In this document: positions 9,082-17,619 of the stretch, piece after piece
Layout: every line of letters starts with the position of its first letter
How positions within the stretch are numbered: position 1 is the stretch's first letter
Source: Arthrobacter sp. KBS0702
GTDB taxonomy: Bacteria; Actinomycetota; Actinomycetes; Actinomycetales; Micrococcaceae
NCBI RefSeq assembly: GCF_005937985.2
Contig: NZ_CP042172.1
Span: 1,612,001-1,676,000, forward strand
DNA length: 64,000 bases
Reading direction: 5' to 3'
The notes under the pieces: model-generated
What the model was told of the DNA's origin: nothing
What the model saw: the letters and a program-made list of their open reading frames with translations, nothing else
Databases searched by the model: none
Position numbers and translations under genes: made by a program

Positions 9082-10833
9082 GTGAGTCCAAGGTTTGAGC
9101 CGTTTCAGCAAGTCGTCGATCCGATAGCGGGTTCGCTCGCCATCTCAGCCGTGATCGCCGCACTGCCGCTGCTGCTGCTATTTGTCCTGCTCGGGGTTTT
9201 CCGGGTCAAGGCGCCCAAGGCAGCCATCGCGAGCCTGCTGCTGTCCATCGTGCTCGCCATCGTGGGCTGGCATATGCCCTTTGGCCAGGTGCTGAGCGCC
9301 GCCGGCCAGGGAGCCTTCTATGCCATTTTTCCGATCCTTTGGATCCTCATCAACGCGCTGTGGATCTACAAGCTCACGGTGGACACGCCATGGTTCGAAG
9401 TATTGGGCCGGACCATCCGCTCCATCTCCAATGACCTGCGCATCCTGGCGATCCTGATCGCGTTCTGCTTCGGGGCGCTGCTGGAGGCGCTGGCTGGCTT
9501 CGGCGCTCCGGTGGCAATTTCCGGCGCGATGCTCATGGCCGCCGGCATGAAACCGTTGAAGTCAGCCATCGTGGCGCTGCTGGCCAACACCGCCCCCGTG
9601 GCGTTCGGGGCGATGGCCGCGCCGATCATTGCCCTCAACGGCGTCACCGGGATTCCGCTGCACGACCTCAGCTCCATGGCCGGCCGCCAGACGCCGTTCG
9701 TTGCGGTGCTCGTGCCCCTCATCCTTGTCTTCATCGTCGATGGCAAGCGCGGCGTCCGGCAGACCTGGCCGGTGGCCGTCGTGTCAGGCATCGTCTTCGG
9801 CCTGGCGCAGTTCGTCGCCTCGAACTTCCTGGTCGTTGAGCTCACCGACGTCGTCGCCGCCATTGCCACCGTGGCGGTGGTTCTGGTCATGCTGAAGTTC
9901 TGGCAGCCGGCCCAGATCATCGGAATGCACGAAGTCGCGGGCGGCGATGCTGCCGACGTCGAGCTTGTCAGTGCCGGAGCGCAGTCCCGTACCGGCTACG
10001 GAACGTCGTCCGGGCTTGGCGGCGTAAGCCGGAACGGCGCCCCCGTCCCCGCCGGAACTACGGGGACGTCCGACGCCGCGGCGAGGCCCTCCAACAGCGA
10101 GGTATGGATGGCTGTTGCCCCGTATCTGATCATCATGGCCGTGTTCTCCATCGCGCAGATCCCGGCCGTCAAGAACTGGCTCACGGCCGTGGGCTCGGTG
10201 ACGTTCGAATGGCCGGGCCTGGACGCGGTGGATCCCGACGGGAAACCGGTCGCCGCCCACAAGTTCAAGCTCGACCACCTGAAGGCCACAGGCACGCTGC
10301 TGCTGATCTCGGGCATCATCACGATGGCGCTGTACAAGCTGGCACCCCTGCGGGGTCTCCGGATTTATCGCGACACGCTGTTCCAGTTGCGTTGGACCAT
10401 CGTCTCGGTGACCTCCGTCCTGGCCCTGGCCTTTGTCATGAATGTCTCGGGGCAGACGAACTCGCTGGGCATCGCGCTGGCATCCGCCGGAGGCTTCTTC
10501 GCCTTCCTGTCGCCGCTGCTTGGCTGGATCGGTGTTGCGCTCACCGGCTCGGATACCTCGTCCAACTCCCTGTTCGGGCAACTGCAGGTCACGGCCGCAC
10601 AGCAGACGGGGCTCTCGCCGACGCTGATGGCGGCGTCCAACTCCTCGGCCGGGGTCCTCGGAAAGATGCTGTCCCTGCAGAACCTGGCCGTGGCGGCCGC
10701 GGCGGTTGGGCTGGACGGGGCGGAGAGCGTCCTGTTCCGGAAGCTCATCGGCTGGAGCCTGGCACTGCTGGCGTTCCTGACCATCCTGATCTTCCTGCAG
10801 TCCACCCCGGCGCTGGGCTGGATGGTTCCCTGA
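9082..10833 (+). CDS. glcA: LctP/GlcA family lactate/glycolate permease
   Basis: 583 residues, a multi-helix inner-membrane symporter of the LctP family (about 12-14 helices). Typical segments are FGALLEALAGFGAPVAISGA, near residue 130, and the C-terminal FVMNVSGQTNSLGIALASAG and LTGSDTSSNSLFGQLQ. Start GTG 9082 has AAGGAG eight bases upstream. The family moves L-lactate, D-lactate and glycolate with protons. Glycolate is favoured here because the gene sits between glcB and a GlcD homologue, the same set as the E. coli glc operon; lactate transport cannot be excluded. A low-complexity hydrophilic loop (residues about 280-340) is rich in Gly, Ser and Ala. Confidence 0.93.
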   Translation: MSPRFEPFQQVVDPIAGSLAISAVIAALPLLLLFVLLGVFRVKAPKAAIASLLLSIVLAIVGWHMPFGQVLSAAGQGAFYAIFPILWILINALWIYKLTVDTPWFEVLGRTIRSISNDLRILAILIAFCFGALLEALAGFGAPVAISGAMLMAAGMKPLKSAIVALLANTAPVAFGAMAAPIIALNGVTGIPLHDLSSMAGRQTPFVAVLVPLILVFIVDGKRGVRQTWPVAVVSGIVFGLAQFVASNFLVVELTDVVAAIATVAVVLVMLKFWQPAQIIGMHEVAGGDAADVELVSAGAQSRTGYGTSSGLGGVSRNGAPVPAGTTGTSDAAARPSNSEVWMAVAPYLIIMAVFSIAQIPAVKNWLTAVGSVTFEWPGLDAVDPDGKPVAAHKFKLDHLKATGTLLLISGIITMALYKLAPLRGLRIYRDTLFQLRWTIVSVTSVLALAFVMNVSGQTNSLGIALASAGGFFAFLSPLLGWIGVALTGSDTSSNSLFGQLQVTAAQQTGLSPTLMAASNSSAGVLGKMLSLQNLAVAAAAVGLDGAESVLFRKLIGWSLALLAFLTILIFLQSTPALGWMVP

Positions 10834-10887
10834 GACACACCGAGACCGATCGAGAAAACCTAGAGAAACCGATAGAGAGCAGAGCTT

Positions 10888-12267
10888 GTGAGGACCAACG
10901 TGAGTGAGACCATTTCAGAGGCAGGGACGACGCTGCTCGCCGCTGCCAGGCACGGTTCGACGGCGGAAGCTGCCCGCAGGAGCGTCAACACCGACCGGTC
11001 GGGCTACACACCCGAGACGCTGCCGGACGGCGTCGTCTACGCCACTTGCATCGACGACGTCGTGGAGACCATGGTCCGCGCGACGGCAGGGAGGATTCCG
11101 ATCGTGGCCAGGGGCGCCGGCACCGGCCTGGCCGCTGGGTCGTCCGCCCAAGCCGGGGAGATCGTCCTTGACGTCTCGGGCATGAACCGCATCCTGCGCC
11201 TCGACCCGCTGGAACAGATCATCGTCGTCGAACCTGGCATCCTCAACGCGGAGGTCAATGCCGCCGCCGGCGAGCACGGGCTCTTCTACGCACCGGATCC
11301 TGCCAGCACCGCCATTTGCTCGATCGGTGGGAACATCGCGACCAACGCCGGGGGCATGCGATGCGCCAAGTACGGGGTCACCCGCGAATCCGTCCTCGCC
11401 CTGAAGGTTGTCCTGCCGGACGGGCGGATCCTTGTGACCGGCCGGGAAACCATCAAGGGGGTCACCGGGTATGACCTCAATGCCCTCATGATTGGCTCCG
11501 AGGGGACGCTGGGGATCGTTGTCGAAGCCACGCTGAGGCTTCGGCCGCTCCCCGCCGCGACGGCAACCGTCGCTGCGTTCTTCCCGGACATCGTTGCCGC
11601 CGCCCAGGCCGCCTCCGCCATCATTGCCTCACGGGTCACACCCTCCGTGCTGGAGCTGATGGACGGCCCGACCCTTTCGGCCGTGGACGCGGCCCTCGGG
11701 ACCGACTACCGGAGCCGCGGCGGCGCCTTCCTCCTCGCCCAGACCGACGGATACGGGGCCTTCCTGGAACAGGAGGTGCTGATTCGGGCCATCGAGCCGC
11801 TCGCGTCCTCGTATGAAAAGGCCACCGACCCGGAACAGACCGCCGAACTGTTGAAAGTGCGCCGGGAGGCAATTCCGTCCCTGGAATTGCTGGGTGACGT
11901 CTGCATCGGCGACGTCGGTGTACCTCGCGGGCACCTCGCCGAGATGGTCGCCGGAATCGAGGAGATCTCGCGCCGCACGGGTGTGCGGATCTTCACGGTT
12001 GCCCACGCTGCCGACGGCAACCTGCACCCGATGATCGTTCTTGACGAGGGCCAGCCCTCCACTGAGGGCCCGGCCAAAGCCGCGCTGGGTCAGATGTTCG
12101 AACTGGCCCGCAGCCTCGGCGGGACCCTCACCGGGGAACACGGCGTTGGCATCCTCAAGCGCGACTGGCTGCAGGACGAACTGGGCAGCGATTCCCTCGA
12201 GCTGCAGCACGCCATCAAGAAGGTGTTCGACCCGCTCGGCATCCTCAACCCGGGTAAGGCAATCTAG
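10888..12267 (+). CDS. glcD: FAD-linked oxidase, GlcD-type (glycolate or D-lactate dehydrogenase)
   Basis: 459 residues. The PCMH-type FAD domain carries PIVARGAGTGLAAGSSAQ near residues 71-88, SIGGNIATNAGGMRCAKYG near 145-165 and GSEGTLGIV near 205. The C-terminal cap has HAADGNLHPMIV, GEHGVGILKRDWL and the terminal DPLGILNPGKAI seen in GlcD and D-lactate dehydrogenases. It oxidises a 2-hydroxy acid to the keto acid, here probably glycolate to glyoxylate for malate synthase G. No GlcE or GlcF subunit follows, so it may act alone or with an unlinked iron-sulfur partner. Start is GTG 10888 or GTG 10900; the latter has GAGG at a good distance. Confidence 0.9.
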   Translation: MRTNVSETISEAGTTLLAAARHGSTAEAARRSVNTDRSGYTPETLPDGVVYATCIDDVVETMVRATAGRIPIVARGAGTGLAAGSSAQAGEIVLDVSGMNRILRLDPLEQIIVVEPGILNAEVNAAAGEHGLFYAPDPASTAICSIGGNIATNAGGMRCAKYGVTRESVLALKVVLPDGRILVTGRETIKGVTGYDLNALMIGSEGTLGIVVEATLRLRPLPAATATVAAFFPDIVAAAQAASAIIASRVTPSVLELMDGPTLSAVDAALGTDYRSRGGAFLLAQTDGYGAFLEQEVLIRAIEPLASSYEKATDPEQTAELLKVRREAIPSLELLGDVCIGDVGVPRGHLAEMVAGIEEISRRTGVRIFTVAHAADGNLHPMIVLDEGQPSTEGPAKAALGQMFELARSLGGTLTGEHGVGILKRDWLQDELGSDSLELQHAIKKVFDPLGILNPGKAI

Positions 12268-12300
12268 GACCGCCGCCTGTCTCGTCCGGCCGGCCCCCTG

Positions 12301-12392
12301 CGCGTCCGGCCGCCTGCGCGTCCGGCCGCCTGCGCGGCCGGACGCCCAGGCGGGGGCGGGGACGCGAAGCGCTGGCGGGGACTCGAAGCGCT
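12301..12392. repeat. Short GC-rich tandem repeats between glcD and iclR
   Basis: Two exact 16-bp units (12301-12316, 12317-12332) are followed by a degenerate third. A second pair of 19-bp units, 12355-12373 and 12374-12392, differs at one base and begins GGCGGGGAC. They look like slippage products. A regulatory role is not evident. Confidence 0.6.
12320..12343. terminator. Hairpin after glcD
   Basis: GTCCGGCCGC (12320-12329) pairs perfectly with GCGGCCGGAC (12334-12343) around a CTGC loop, 53 bp after the glcD stop. It is embedded in a 16-bp tandem duplication (12301-12316 and 12317-12332). Confidence 0.6.
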
Positions 12393-12431
12393 TCGACCGT
12401 CCTGTTGTATCTTGGGAATCGTAGGGCAATA

Positions 12432-12446
12432 TTTCACGATGCGGAT
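12432..12446. promoter_or_regulatory. IclR-type operator before iclR (autoregulatory site)
   Basis: TTTCACGATGCGGAT matches the glcA-side operator in 14 of 15 bases, with identical left flank ATA. It sits immediately upstream of the IclR gene, so occupancy would block its own promoter or initiation. The three occurrences of this motif within 4 kb are the main evidence for the regulon. Confidence 0.6.
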
Positions 12447-12451
12447 ATTAG

Positions 12452-13240
12452 ATGTCGGCAGCAACAACAGGAGTGCAGAGCGATATGGCCGAAAAAGCCC
12501 CCGGCGGCGTCCAGTCGGTCGAGCGTGTTTTTGACCTCCTGGAACTGATCACCGACGCCGGCGGCGAAGTGATGTTGAGCGAACTTTCGTCCTCTACGTC
12601 CCTGCCGCTTCCCACCATCCACCGGCTGCTTCGCACCCTGGTCAGTCTGGGCTATGTCCGGCAGTTGCCCAACCGCCGGTACTCCTTGGGCCCCCGCTTG
12701 ATCCGGCTGGGCGAAGCCGCGAACAAACAACTCGGCGTCCTGGCCCGGCCCCAGCTCAAGTCCCTCGTGGACCGGCTGGGGGAGACCTCCAACATGGCAG
12801 TCCTGGACGCGGACATGATCATCTACGTCGCCCAGGTGCCCTCCCGGCATTCGATGCGGATGTTCACGGAAGTCGGCCGTCGGGCCCACACGCATTCCAC
12901 CGGCGTCGGCAAGGCGATTCTGGCCCAGCTCGACGACGCGACAGTCCGGGGGATTATCTCCCGCAGCGGCATGCCCACGCCGACCAGCAAGAGCATCGGG
13001 GACATCGACGCCCTGCTCAGGGACCTGGAGAAGATCCGGCAGCGGGGCTACTCCGTCGACGAAGAGGAGCAGGAAATCGGCGTCCGGTGCTTCGCCATGG
13101 CTGTAGAAAACGCGCCCACCCCCATGGCCATTTCCGTCTCCGGACCGGTATCCCGGGTTGACGAGGCCTTTGCGGAACGTGCAGTTCCGCTTCTGCGGGA
13201 GGCCGCGCGGGCCATCTCGGACGAGTTGAATCTGGCCTAA
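12452..13240 (+). CDS. IclR family transcriptional regulator of the glycolate/glyoxylate genes
   Basis: 262 residues in the longest version. The winged helix-turn-helix is LSELSSSTSLPLPTIHRLLRTLVSLGYVRQ at about residues 38-67. The effector domain contains HSTGVGKAILAQL near 145, RGYSVDEEEQEIGVRCFAM near 190 and ISVSGPVSRV near 225, all standard for IclR. ATG 12485 (251 aa) has AGGAG at 12469-12473 and is an equally likely start; ATG 12452 has no ribosome-binding site. Known family members AllR and IclR respond to glyoxylate, which would fit this locus as a product-sensing switch; the ligand is inferred. Confidence 0.92.
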   Translation: MSAATTGVQSDMAEKAPGGVQSVERVFDLLELITDAGGEVMLSELSSSTSLPLPTIHRLLRTLVSLGYVRQLPNRRYSLGPRLIRLGEAANKQLGVLARPQLKSLVDRLGETSNMAVLDADMIIYVAQVPSRHSMRMFTEVGRRAHTHSTGVGKAILAQLDDATVRGIISRSGMPTPTSKSIGDIDALLRDLEKIRQRGYSVDEEEQEIGVRCFAMAVENAPTPMAISVSGPVSRVDEAFAERAVPLLREAARAISDELNLA

Positions 13241-13248
13241 CAGCGCAA

Positions 13249-13287
13249 AGCGCGGTATCCCACGGGCACGCCGGGGGACACCGCGCT
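13249..13287. terminator. Imperfect hairpin between iclR and the transporter gene
   Basis: AGCGCGGT (13249-13256) pairs with ACCGCGCT (13280-13287), extended inward by TCCC/GGGA. It lies between convergent genes and can serve both. Confidence 0.55.
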
Positions 13288-13302
13288 CCAGGCGCCTCGG
13301 TG

Positions 13303-14694
13303 CTAGCGCTGCAGGCTGGGCTCTGCCGCTGCCTCGACAGCGGGAGCCTGGTCACTGTCCGTTCCAAAGCTGTCCGCGGTGCCGTAGCCCGCGCCCAGAT
13401 TGCGGGAGCGGGCCAGCAAGCCGAGGACTGATGCGATCGTGATCACCACGTGCACGATCGCCAGCACGATGACGGCCAGGATGGATCCCGTCGCGTTCAG
13501 CAGGTACTGGCCCATCATGGGCGCTGTCCCGGCGAAGACGGTTGAACTGAGCTGGTAGCTCAGGGATATGCCGGTGTACCGGATGTTGGGCGGGAACGAC
13601 TTTGCCAGGATCCCCGCCAGCGCGGCGTAGTACATCGAGTGGGGGATGGTAGCGATCGCCATTCCGATTGCCGCCAGCATGTAGTCGCCCGTACCGATCA
13701 TGGTGAACATCATCGGCAGGACCAGGAGTTCAGGGACCAGCATCAGCAGCACGGCCTTACGCAGGGTGAGCTTGGAGGCCACAACAGCGCCGAACGGCTG
13801 CACCAGGAACTGCACCACCAGGGAGATCGTCACGATGGACAGGAAGCTTGTCCTGGTGAAGAGCCCTTCATCCACCGCCCAGGCGAGCGCAAAGGTGCCC
13901 TTGAAGTACGTTGCCGAGACTGCAATGACGCACGCGCCGATGCCCAGGGCCACGATGCCCTTGGAGTGACGCAGGACCTCACGAAGGGGCGCCTTGGCCA
14001 CAGTCTTGGTCTCCATCAGGGTGCGCATGGCCGGAGATTCTTCGATGCTGAGCCGGACGAAAAGCCCGATGCCCACCAGTACCGCTGAGAGCAGGAAGGG
14101 AATGCGCCAGCCCCACGTGGTGAACGCATCATCGGGGAGCTGGGCGACCGCAAGCCACACCAGGGTGGACAGCAGGTTCCCCATCGGGGAGCCCTGCTGG
14201 GCGAAGGCGCCGTAGAGGATGCCCTTACCCTTGGGTGCGTGCTCGGCCGCGAGTACGACGGCGCCGCCCCATTCACCTCCCATGGCGATGCCTTGGATGA
14301 GTCGGAGGGCCACCAGGATGACTGCCGCCCAGCCACCGATCTGGGCGTAGGTCGGCAGGAGACCCACGGCGGTGGTGCAGATTCCCATCATCAACAAGGT
14401 GGTGACCAAGGCTTTTTTGCGGCCCAGTTTGTCGCCAATGTGTCCGAAGATGATGCCGCCAAGCGGCCTGGCGAGGAAGCCCACCCAGAACGTCGCAAAA
14501 GCGGCAAGAGTACCAACGGCCTGGTCCTGCGCGGGGAAGAAGATCTTTCCGAAGACCAGCGCCGAGGCTGTCCCGTAGGCGTAAAAGTCGTACCATTCCA
14601 CGGTGGTTCCGGCGAAGGAGGCCAAACCGGCCTTCCGCGCCATCTTCTGGCGGAACTGGACTGCGCCCGCTTCCGTCTCTTGCAATGTGCTCAC
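13303..14694 (-). CDS. MFS transporter of the metabolite:H+ symporter (MHS) type
   Basis: 463 residues with 12 predicted helices. SFAGTTVEWYDFYAYGTASA near the N-terminus is the MHS hallmark, FWVGFLARPLGGIIFGHIGDKLGRKKAL holds the conserved loop 2-3 motif, and QGIAMGGEWGGAVVLAAEHAP is helix 5. The family imports organic acids such as benzoate, alpha-ketoglutarate, shikimate or dicarboxylates. GTG 14694 is chosen because GGAG lies five bases before it; the frame extends further upstream without a ribosome-binding site. Next to the LysR and CoA-transferase genes it is the likely importer for the pathway encoded to the right. Confidence 0.9.
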   Translation of the reverse strand: MSTLQETEAGAVQFRQKMARKAGLASFAGTTVEWYDFYAYGTASALVFGKIFFPAQDQAVGTLAAFATFWVGFLARPLGGIIFGHIGDKLGRKKALVTTLLMMGICTTAVGLLPTYAQIGGWAAVILVALRLIQGIAMGGEWGGAVVLAAEHAPKGKGILYGAFAQQGSPMGNLLSTLVWLAVAQLPDDAFTTWGWRIPFLLSAVLVGIGLFVRLSIEESPAMRTLMETKTVAKAPLREVLRHSKGIVALGIGACVIAVSATYFKGTFALAWAVDEGLFTRTSFLSIVTISLVVQFLVQPFGAVVASKLTLRKAVLLMLVPELLVLPMMFTMIGTGDYMLAAIGMAIATIPHSMYYAALAGILAKSFPPNIRYTGISLSYQLSSTVFAGTAPMMGQYLLNATGSILAVIVLAIVHVVITIASVLGLLARSRNLGAGYGTADSFGTDSDQAPAVEAAAEPSLQR

Positions 14695-14778
14695 AACAAC
14701 TCCATTGTTTGGCTGTGGCACCGTGTGATGCAGCACACGGTGAATTTCCTCCCCTACCCTCACAGCTTCGACTGATAA

Positions 14779-14798
14779 CGTCCAATATCTAATTCGAC
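14779..14798. promoter_or_regulatory. Candidate LysR-regulon site upstream of the MHS transporter
   Basis: Plus-strand CGTCCAATATCTAATTCGAC (minus-strand reading GTCGAATTAGATATTGGACG). It lies 85 bp upstream of the transporter start. The same pattern, with one base indel, recurs at 23816-23834. Confidence 0.5.
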
Positions 14799-14842
14799 CT
14801 ACAGTTAGCGTGAATCGATATTAGTTTCTCCAGGTATCGGGC

Positions 14843-15760
14843 CTAATGCCGGGTTGCCCGCTCGCTTGCGGCCGGGGTCGGCAGGATCCGTTCTGCAATG
14901 TCCAGCACGGCCTTGGTGGCTGTGGAGAGATTGTCCTTCCGCCAGGCCAGGACTGCGGCCAGTTCCGGAAGCTCGTCCTCCAGGTTCCGGTACACAAGGC
15001 CAGGCGTATCGATGTGCTGCACGGACGATACGGTAATGGTCACGCCCACGCCGGCGGCCACCAATCCCAGGATGGTGTAGGAGTCCGGGGCTTCCTGCAT
15101 GATCCGCGGCGTGAAGCCGGCTGCCATGGCGACATGGATCAGAGCGTCCCGCACCGTGGAGCCCTGGGTTCCGGGAAACGTCACAAACGGCTCGCCTGCC
15201 AAGTCCGCCACGCGGATCGTGTCGCGTCCGGCCAGCGGGTGGTCCGACGGCAGTGCCGCGACCATCCGTTCGTACCCGTAGACACGGGTGGCGATGCTCT
15301 GATTGGTGACCGGAAGCCGCGAGAAGCCAATGTCCAAGTCGCCGGCCGCGAGCTCGGCAATCGCCGTGCCGGCATATGTCTGCCCCTTGAGCACCAGCTC
15401 GATGCCGGGCTGTTCCGCCCGGACGGCGCGCGCCAGCTCGGGGAGTACGTTCCTGCTGCTTGCCCCGGCAAAGCCGATGACGACCCTCCCGACAATTTCC
15501 GAGTTCCCCAGGATCGCCGACCGACGGGCGATATCGACGTCGGCGATGACCTGCTTTGCCGGGCCGAGCAGTGCCTGGCCGGCGTCACTGAGGGTGACGG
15601 AGCGCGTGTTCCGGTGAAACAACTGGACCCCCAGTTCCTTCTCCAGCAGGCGAATCTGCTGGCTCAGGGCGGGTTGCGCCAGGTGCAGGCGGGCCGCGGC
15701 CCTGCCAAAATGCAGCTCCTCCGCCGTGGCGATGAAGCCGGCCAGATGCCTGAATTCCAC
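14843..15760 (-). CDS. LysR family transcriptional regulator
   Basis: 305 residues. The N-terminal helix-turn-helix is FRHLAGFIATAEELHFGRAA through AQPALSQQIRLLEKELGVQL, followed by the linker helix and a periplasmic-binding-type effector domain (GRVVIGFAGASSRNVLPELA). GTG 15760 has AAAGGGG five bases upstream; the longer frame has no coding character. The FHxxR/AHFGRAA version of the HTH is common in BenM/CatR-like regulators of acid catabolism. It diverges from the CoA-transferase genes, the classical LysR arrangement in which the shared promoter holds the binding site. Confidence 0.93.
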   Translation of the reverse strand: MEFRHLAGFIATAEELHFGRAAARLHLAQPALSQQIRLLEKELGVQLFHRNTRSVTLSDAGQALLGPAKQVIADVDIARRSAILGNSEIVGRVVIGFAGASSRNVLPELARAVRAEQPGIELVLKGQTYAGTAIAELAAGDLDIGFSRLPVTNQSIATRVYGYERMVAALPSDHPLAGRDTIRVADLAGEPFVTFPGTQGSTVRDALIHVAMAAGFTPRIMQEAPDSYTILGLVAAGVGVTITVSSVQHIDTPGLVYRNLEDELPELAAVLAWRKDNLSTATKAVLDIAERILPTPAASERATRH

Positions 15761-15799
15761 TATTTCCCCTTTGGTTGAGTCTAAATTCTTATCACAGAA

Positions 15800-15819
15800 G
15801 TCATATTTATGTATTGGAC
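15800..15819. promoter_or_regulatory. Candidate LysR binding site in the divergent promoter
   Basis: GTCATATTTATGTATTGGAC lies between the LysR start (15760) and the CoA-transferase start (15885). It shares GTC..ATT...TATTGGAC with sites at 14779 and 23816. The region is clearly AT-richer than its surroundings, as expected for a promoter. Confidence 0.55.
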
Positions 15820-15884
15820 CGCTATAAATCTGGGGTGCAAGCTTGAGGCTGACCCGCCGCTCGTTCCGGAAGGCAGTTTCCCCC

Positions 15885-16805
15885 TTGGCCGATAAATTGA
15901 TTTCGCTGAGAGATGCGATCAGCTCTCTCGTTTCCGACAACGATGTCGTAGCCCTCGAAGGATTTACGCATCTCATCCCGTTCGCCGCGGGCCATGAAAT
16001 CATCCGCCAAGGCGTCAAAGGCCTGACCCTTGTGCGGATGACGCCCGACATTATTGCCGACCAGCTCGTAGCGGCCGGGTGTGTGGACAAGATGGTTTTT
16101 GCCTTCACCGGCAACAGTTCGGTCGGGTCCCTTTATGCCGTGCGCAGGGCGGTAGAAGCCGGAGGCACCGGAGGGCTGGAGCTGGAGGAGTACAGCCACT
16201 ACGGTCTCCTGGCGCGGTACCAGGCAGGCGCCGCCGGGATCCCCTTCATGCCCATCCGGTCCTATGCGGGCAGCGACCTGGTCGCCATCAACCCCCGGCT
16301 GAGGAAGGTCACGTCCCCCTTCGACGAGGACGTCGAGACCTACGTGGTCCCTGCGCTGAACCCGGATGTGGCGATCCTCCACGCTCAACGGGCGGACCGG
16401 CACGGGAACATCCAGAGCTGGGGCATCCTTGGGCCGCAGCAGGAGGTTGCCTTCGCCTCCAAGCGCACCATAGTGCTGGTGGAAGAGATTGTCGACGACG
16501 ACGTCATCCGTTCCGATCCCAATAGGACACTCATCCCCGGCTTCGTTGTCGACGCGGTCGTCGAGTGCAAATACGGGGCGCACCCCTCCTTCGCCCAGGG
16601 CCACTATGACCGGGATAACGACTTCTACCGGTCATGGTCGGCGATCAGCAAAGACCCGGTCCGGCTTGAAAAATGGATCCGGGAATGGGTCCACGACGCC
16701 GGAGACCACGCTGGCTACCTCAGCAAGCTCGGCGACGGGTTCTTCGACAGATTGACTCCTGCCCCTCGCCTGTCCACCCCCGTCAATTATGGGAGCGTCC
16801 TATGA
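15885..16805 (+). CDS. CoA-transferase subunit A (glutaconate/3-oxoacid type)
   Basis: 306 residues from TTG 15885, the start that gives the usual N-terminus LADKLISLRDAISSLVSDND; GGAAGG lies 11 bases upstream. VALEGFTHLIPFAAGHEIIRQ is the first class I CoA-transferase strand-loop, VDKMVFAFTGNSSVGSLYAV follows, and ADRHGNIQSWG near residue 185 is the conserved late motif. It transfers CoA from a donor such as succinyl-CoA or acetyl-CoA to a free acid, activating it for degradation. It overlaps subunit B by 4 bp (ATGA), so the two are made in equal amounts. Confidence 0.9.
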   Translation: MADKLISLRDAISSLVSDNDVVALEGFTHLIPFAAGHEIIRQGVKGLTLVRMTPDIIADQLVAAGCVDKMVFAFTGNSSVGSLYAVRRAVEAGGTGGLELEEYSHYGLLARYQAGAAGIPFMPIRSYAGSDLVAINPRLRKVTSPFDEDVETYVVPALNPDVAILHAQRADRHGNIQSWGILGPQQEVAFASKRTIVLVEEIVDDDVIRSDPNRTLIPGFVVDAVVECKYGAHPSFAQGHYDRDNDFYRSWSAISKDPVRLEKWIREWVHDAGDHAGYLSKLGDGFFDRLTPAPRLSTPVNYGSVL

Positions 16806-17602
16806 CCAGCACCACCGAGGTCACCACCACCGTGCCCGCTGCGCACTACTCCGTGAGCGAATTGTTGGCGGTTGTCAGTTGCCGCTACCTGCGGGGCAAG
16901 CGTCGCGTCTTCGCCGGGATCGGTCTGCCCACCCTCGCCGTCGCGCTGGCCCAACAGTCCACGTCGCCGGAGATCGAGCAGATCTACGAGTCCGGTGTCT
17001 GCGGCGCCCACCCGCCGAGACTCCCGGAAACCATTGCTGACGCCTCGCTTGCCACGGGAGCCGAGACCATCCTGACCATGCCGGTGCTGTTTGGGTACGT
17101 GCTGCAGGGCGGTTGGATCGACGTGGGGTTCCTCGGCGCGGCGCAGATCGACCGCGGCGGCAGCCTCAATACCAGCGTCATCGGGGACTGGGCCTCACCG
17201 ACGGTCCGGCTTCCCGGATCCGGGGGCGCCGCAGAGGTGATGGCCAACTCCCAGGAGGTGTTTGTCGTGATGCGCCGGCATAACCGAACGTCCTTCGTCG
17301 GCACACTCGACTTCTGCACCAGCCCCTCGCCGGCCGCCGCGCGGCGGGCGGACCCGAAAGTGCCGACGCGGGGCGCCGGAGTCACCACCGTGATCAGCGA
17401 ACTCGGTGTCTTCACCGCTGACGAGACGGGTGAACTGTGCCTGGCCAGCATCCACGAGGGCGTGACGGTGGAGCAGGTGCGCGAACGGACCGGTTGGCCG
17501 GTCAAGGTGATGGACAGCCTCACAGTGACCTCTCCGCCCACTGCGGAGGAACTTCGCCTTCTTCGGGAAGAAATCGATCCGGGCCGGGTGTATCTCCGGT
17601 GA
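16802..17602 (+). CDS. CoA-transferase subunit B
   Basis: 266 residues. The class I beta-subunit active-site region reads IEQIYESGVCGAHPPRLP; the Glu of YESG fits the acyl-accepting glutamate of glutaconate CoA-transferase B. GVTTVISELGVFTADETGEL and the C-terminal GVTVEQVRERTGWPVKV are further family segments. Retention of this Glu argues for a real CoA-transferase rather than the ring-opening IpdAB hydrolase branch, whose B subunit is different. The start ATG overlaps the stop of subunit A. The following reductase gene begins 17 bp downstream and is probably in the same operon. Confidence 0.9.
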   Translation: MTSTTEVTTTVPAAHYSVSELLAVVSCRYLRGKRRVFAGIGLPTLAVALAQQSTSPEIEQIYESGVCGAHPPRLPETIADASLATGAETILTMPVLFGYVLQGGWIDVGFLGAAQIDRGGSLNTSVIGDWASPTVRLPGSGGAAEVMANSQEVFVVMRRHNRTSFVGTLDFCTSPSPAAARRADPKVPTRGAGVTTVISELGVFTADETGELCLASIHEGVTVEQVRERTGWPVKVMDSLTVTSPPTAEELRLLREEIDPGRVYLR

Positions 17603-17619
17603 ACGAAGGAACAGGACGA

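Noticed and set aside
16802..17602. CoA-transferase pair as IpdAB cholesterol ring hydrolase
   Set aside because: The B subunit keeps the YESG glutamate region of true CoA-transferases and the neighbours are not sterol genes.
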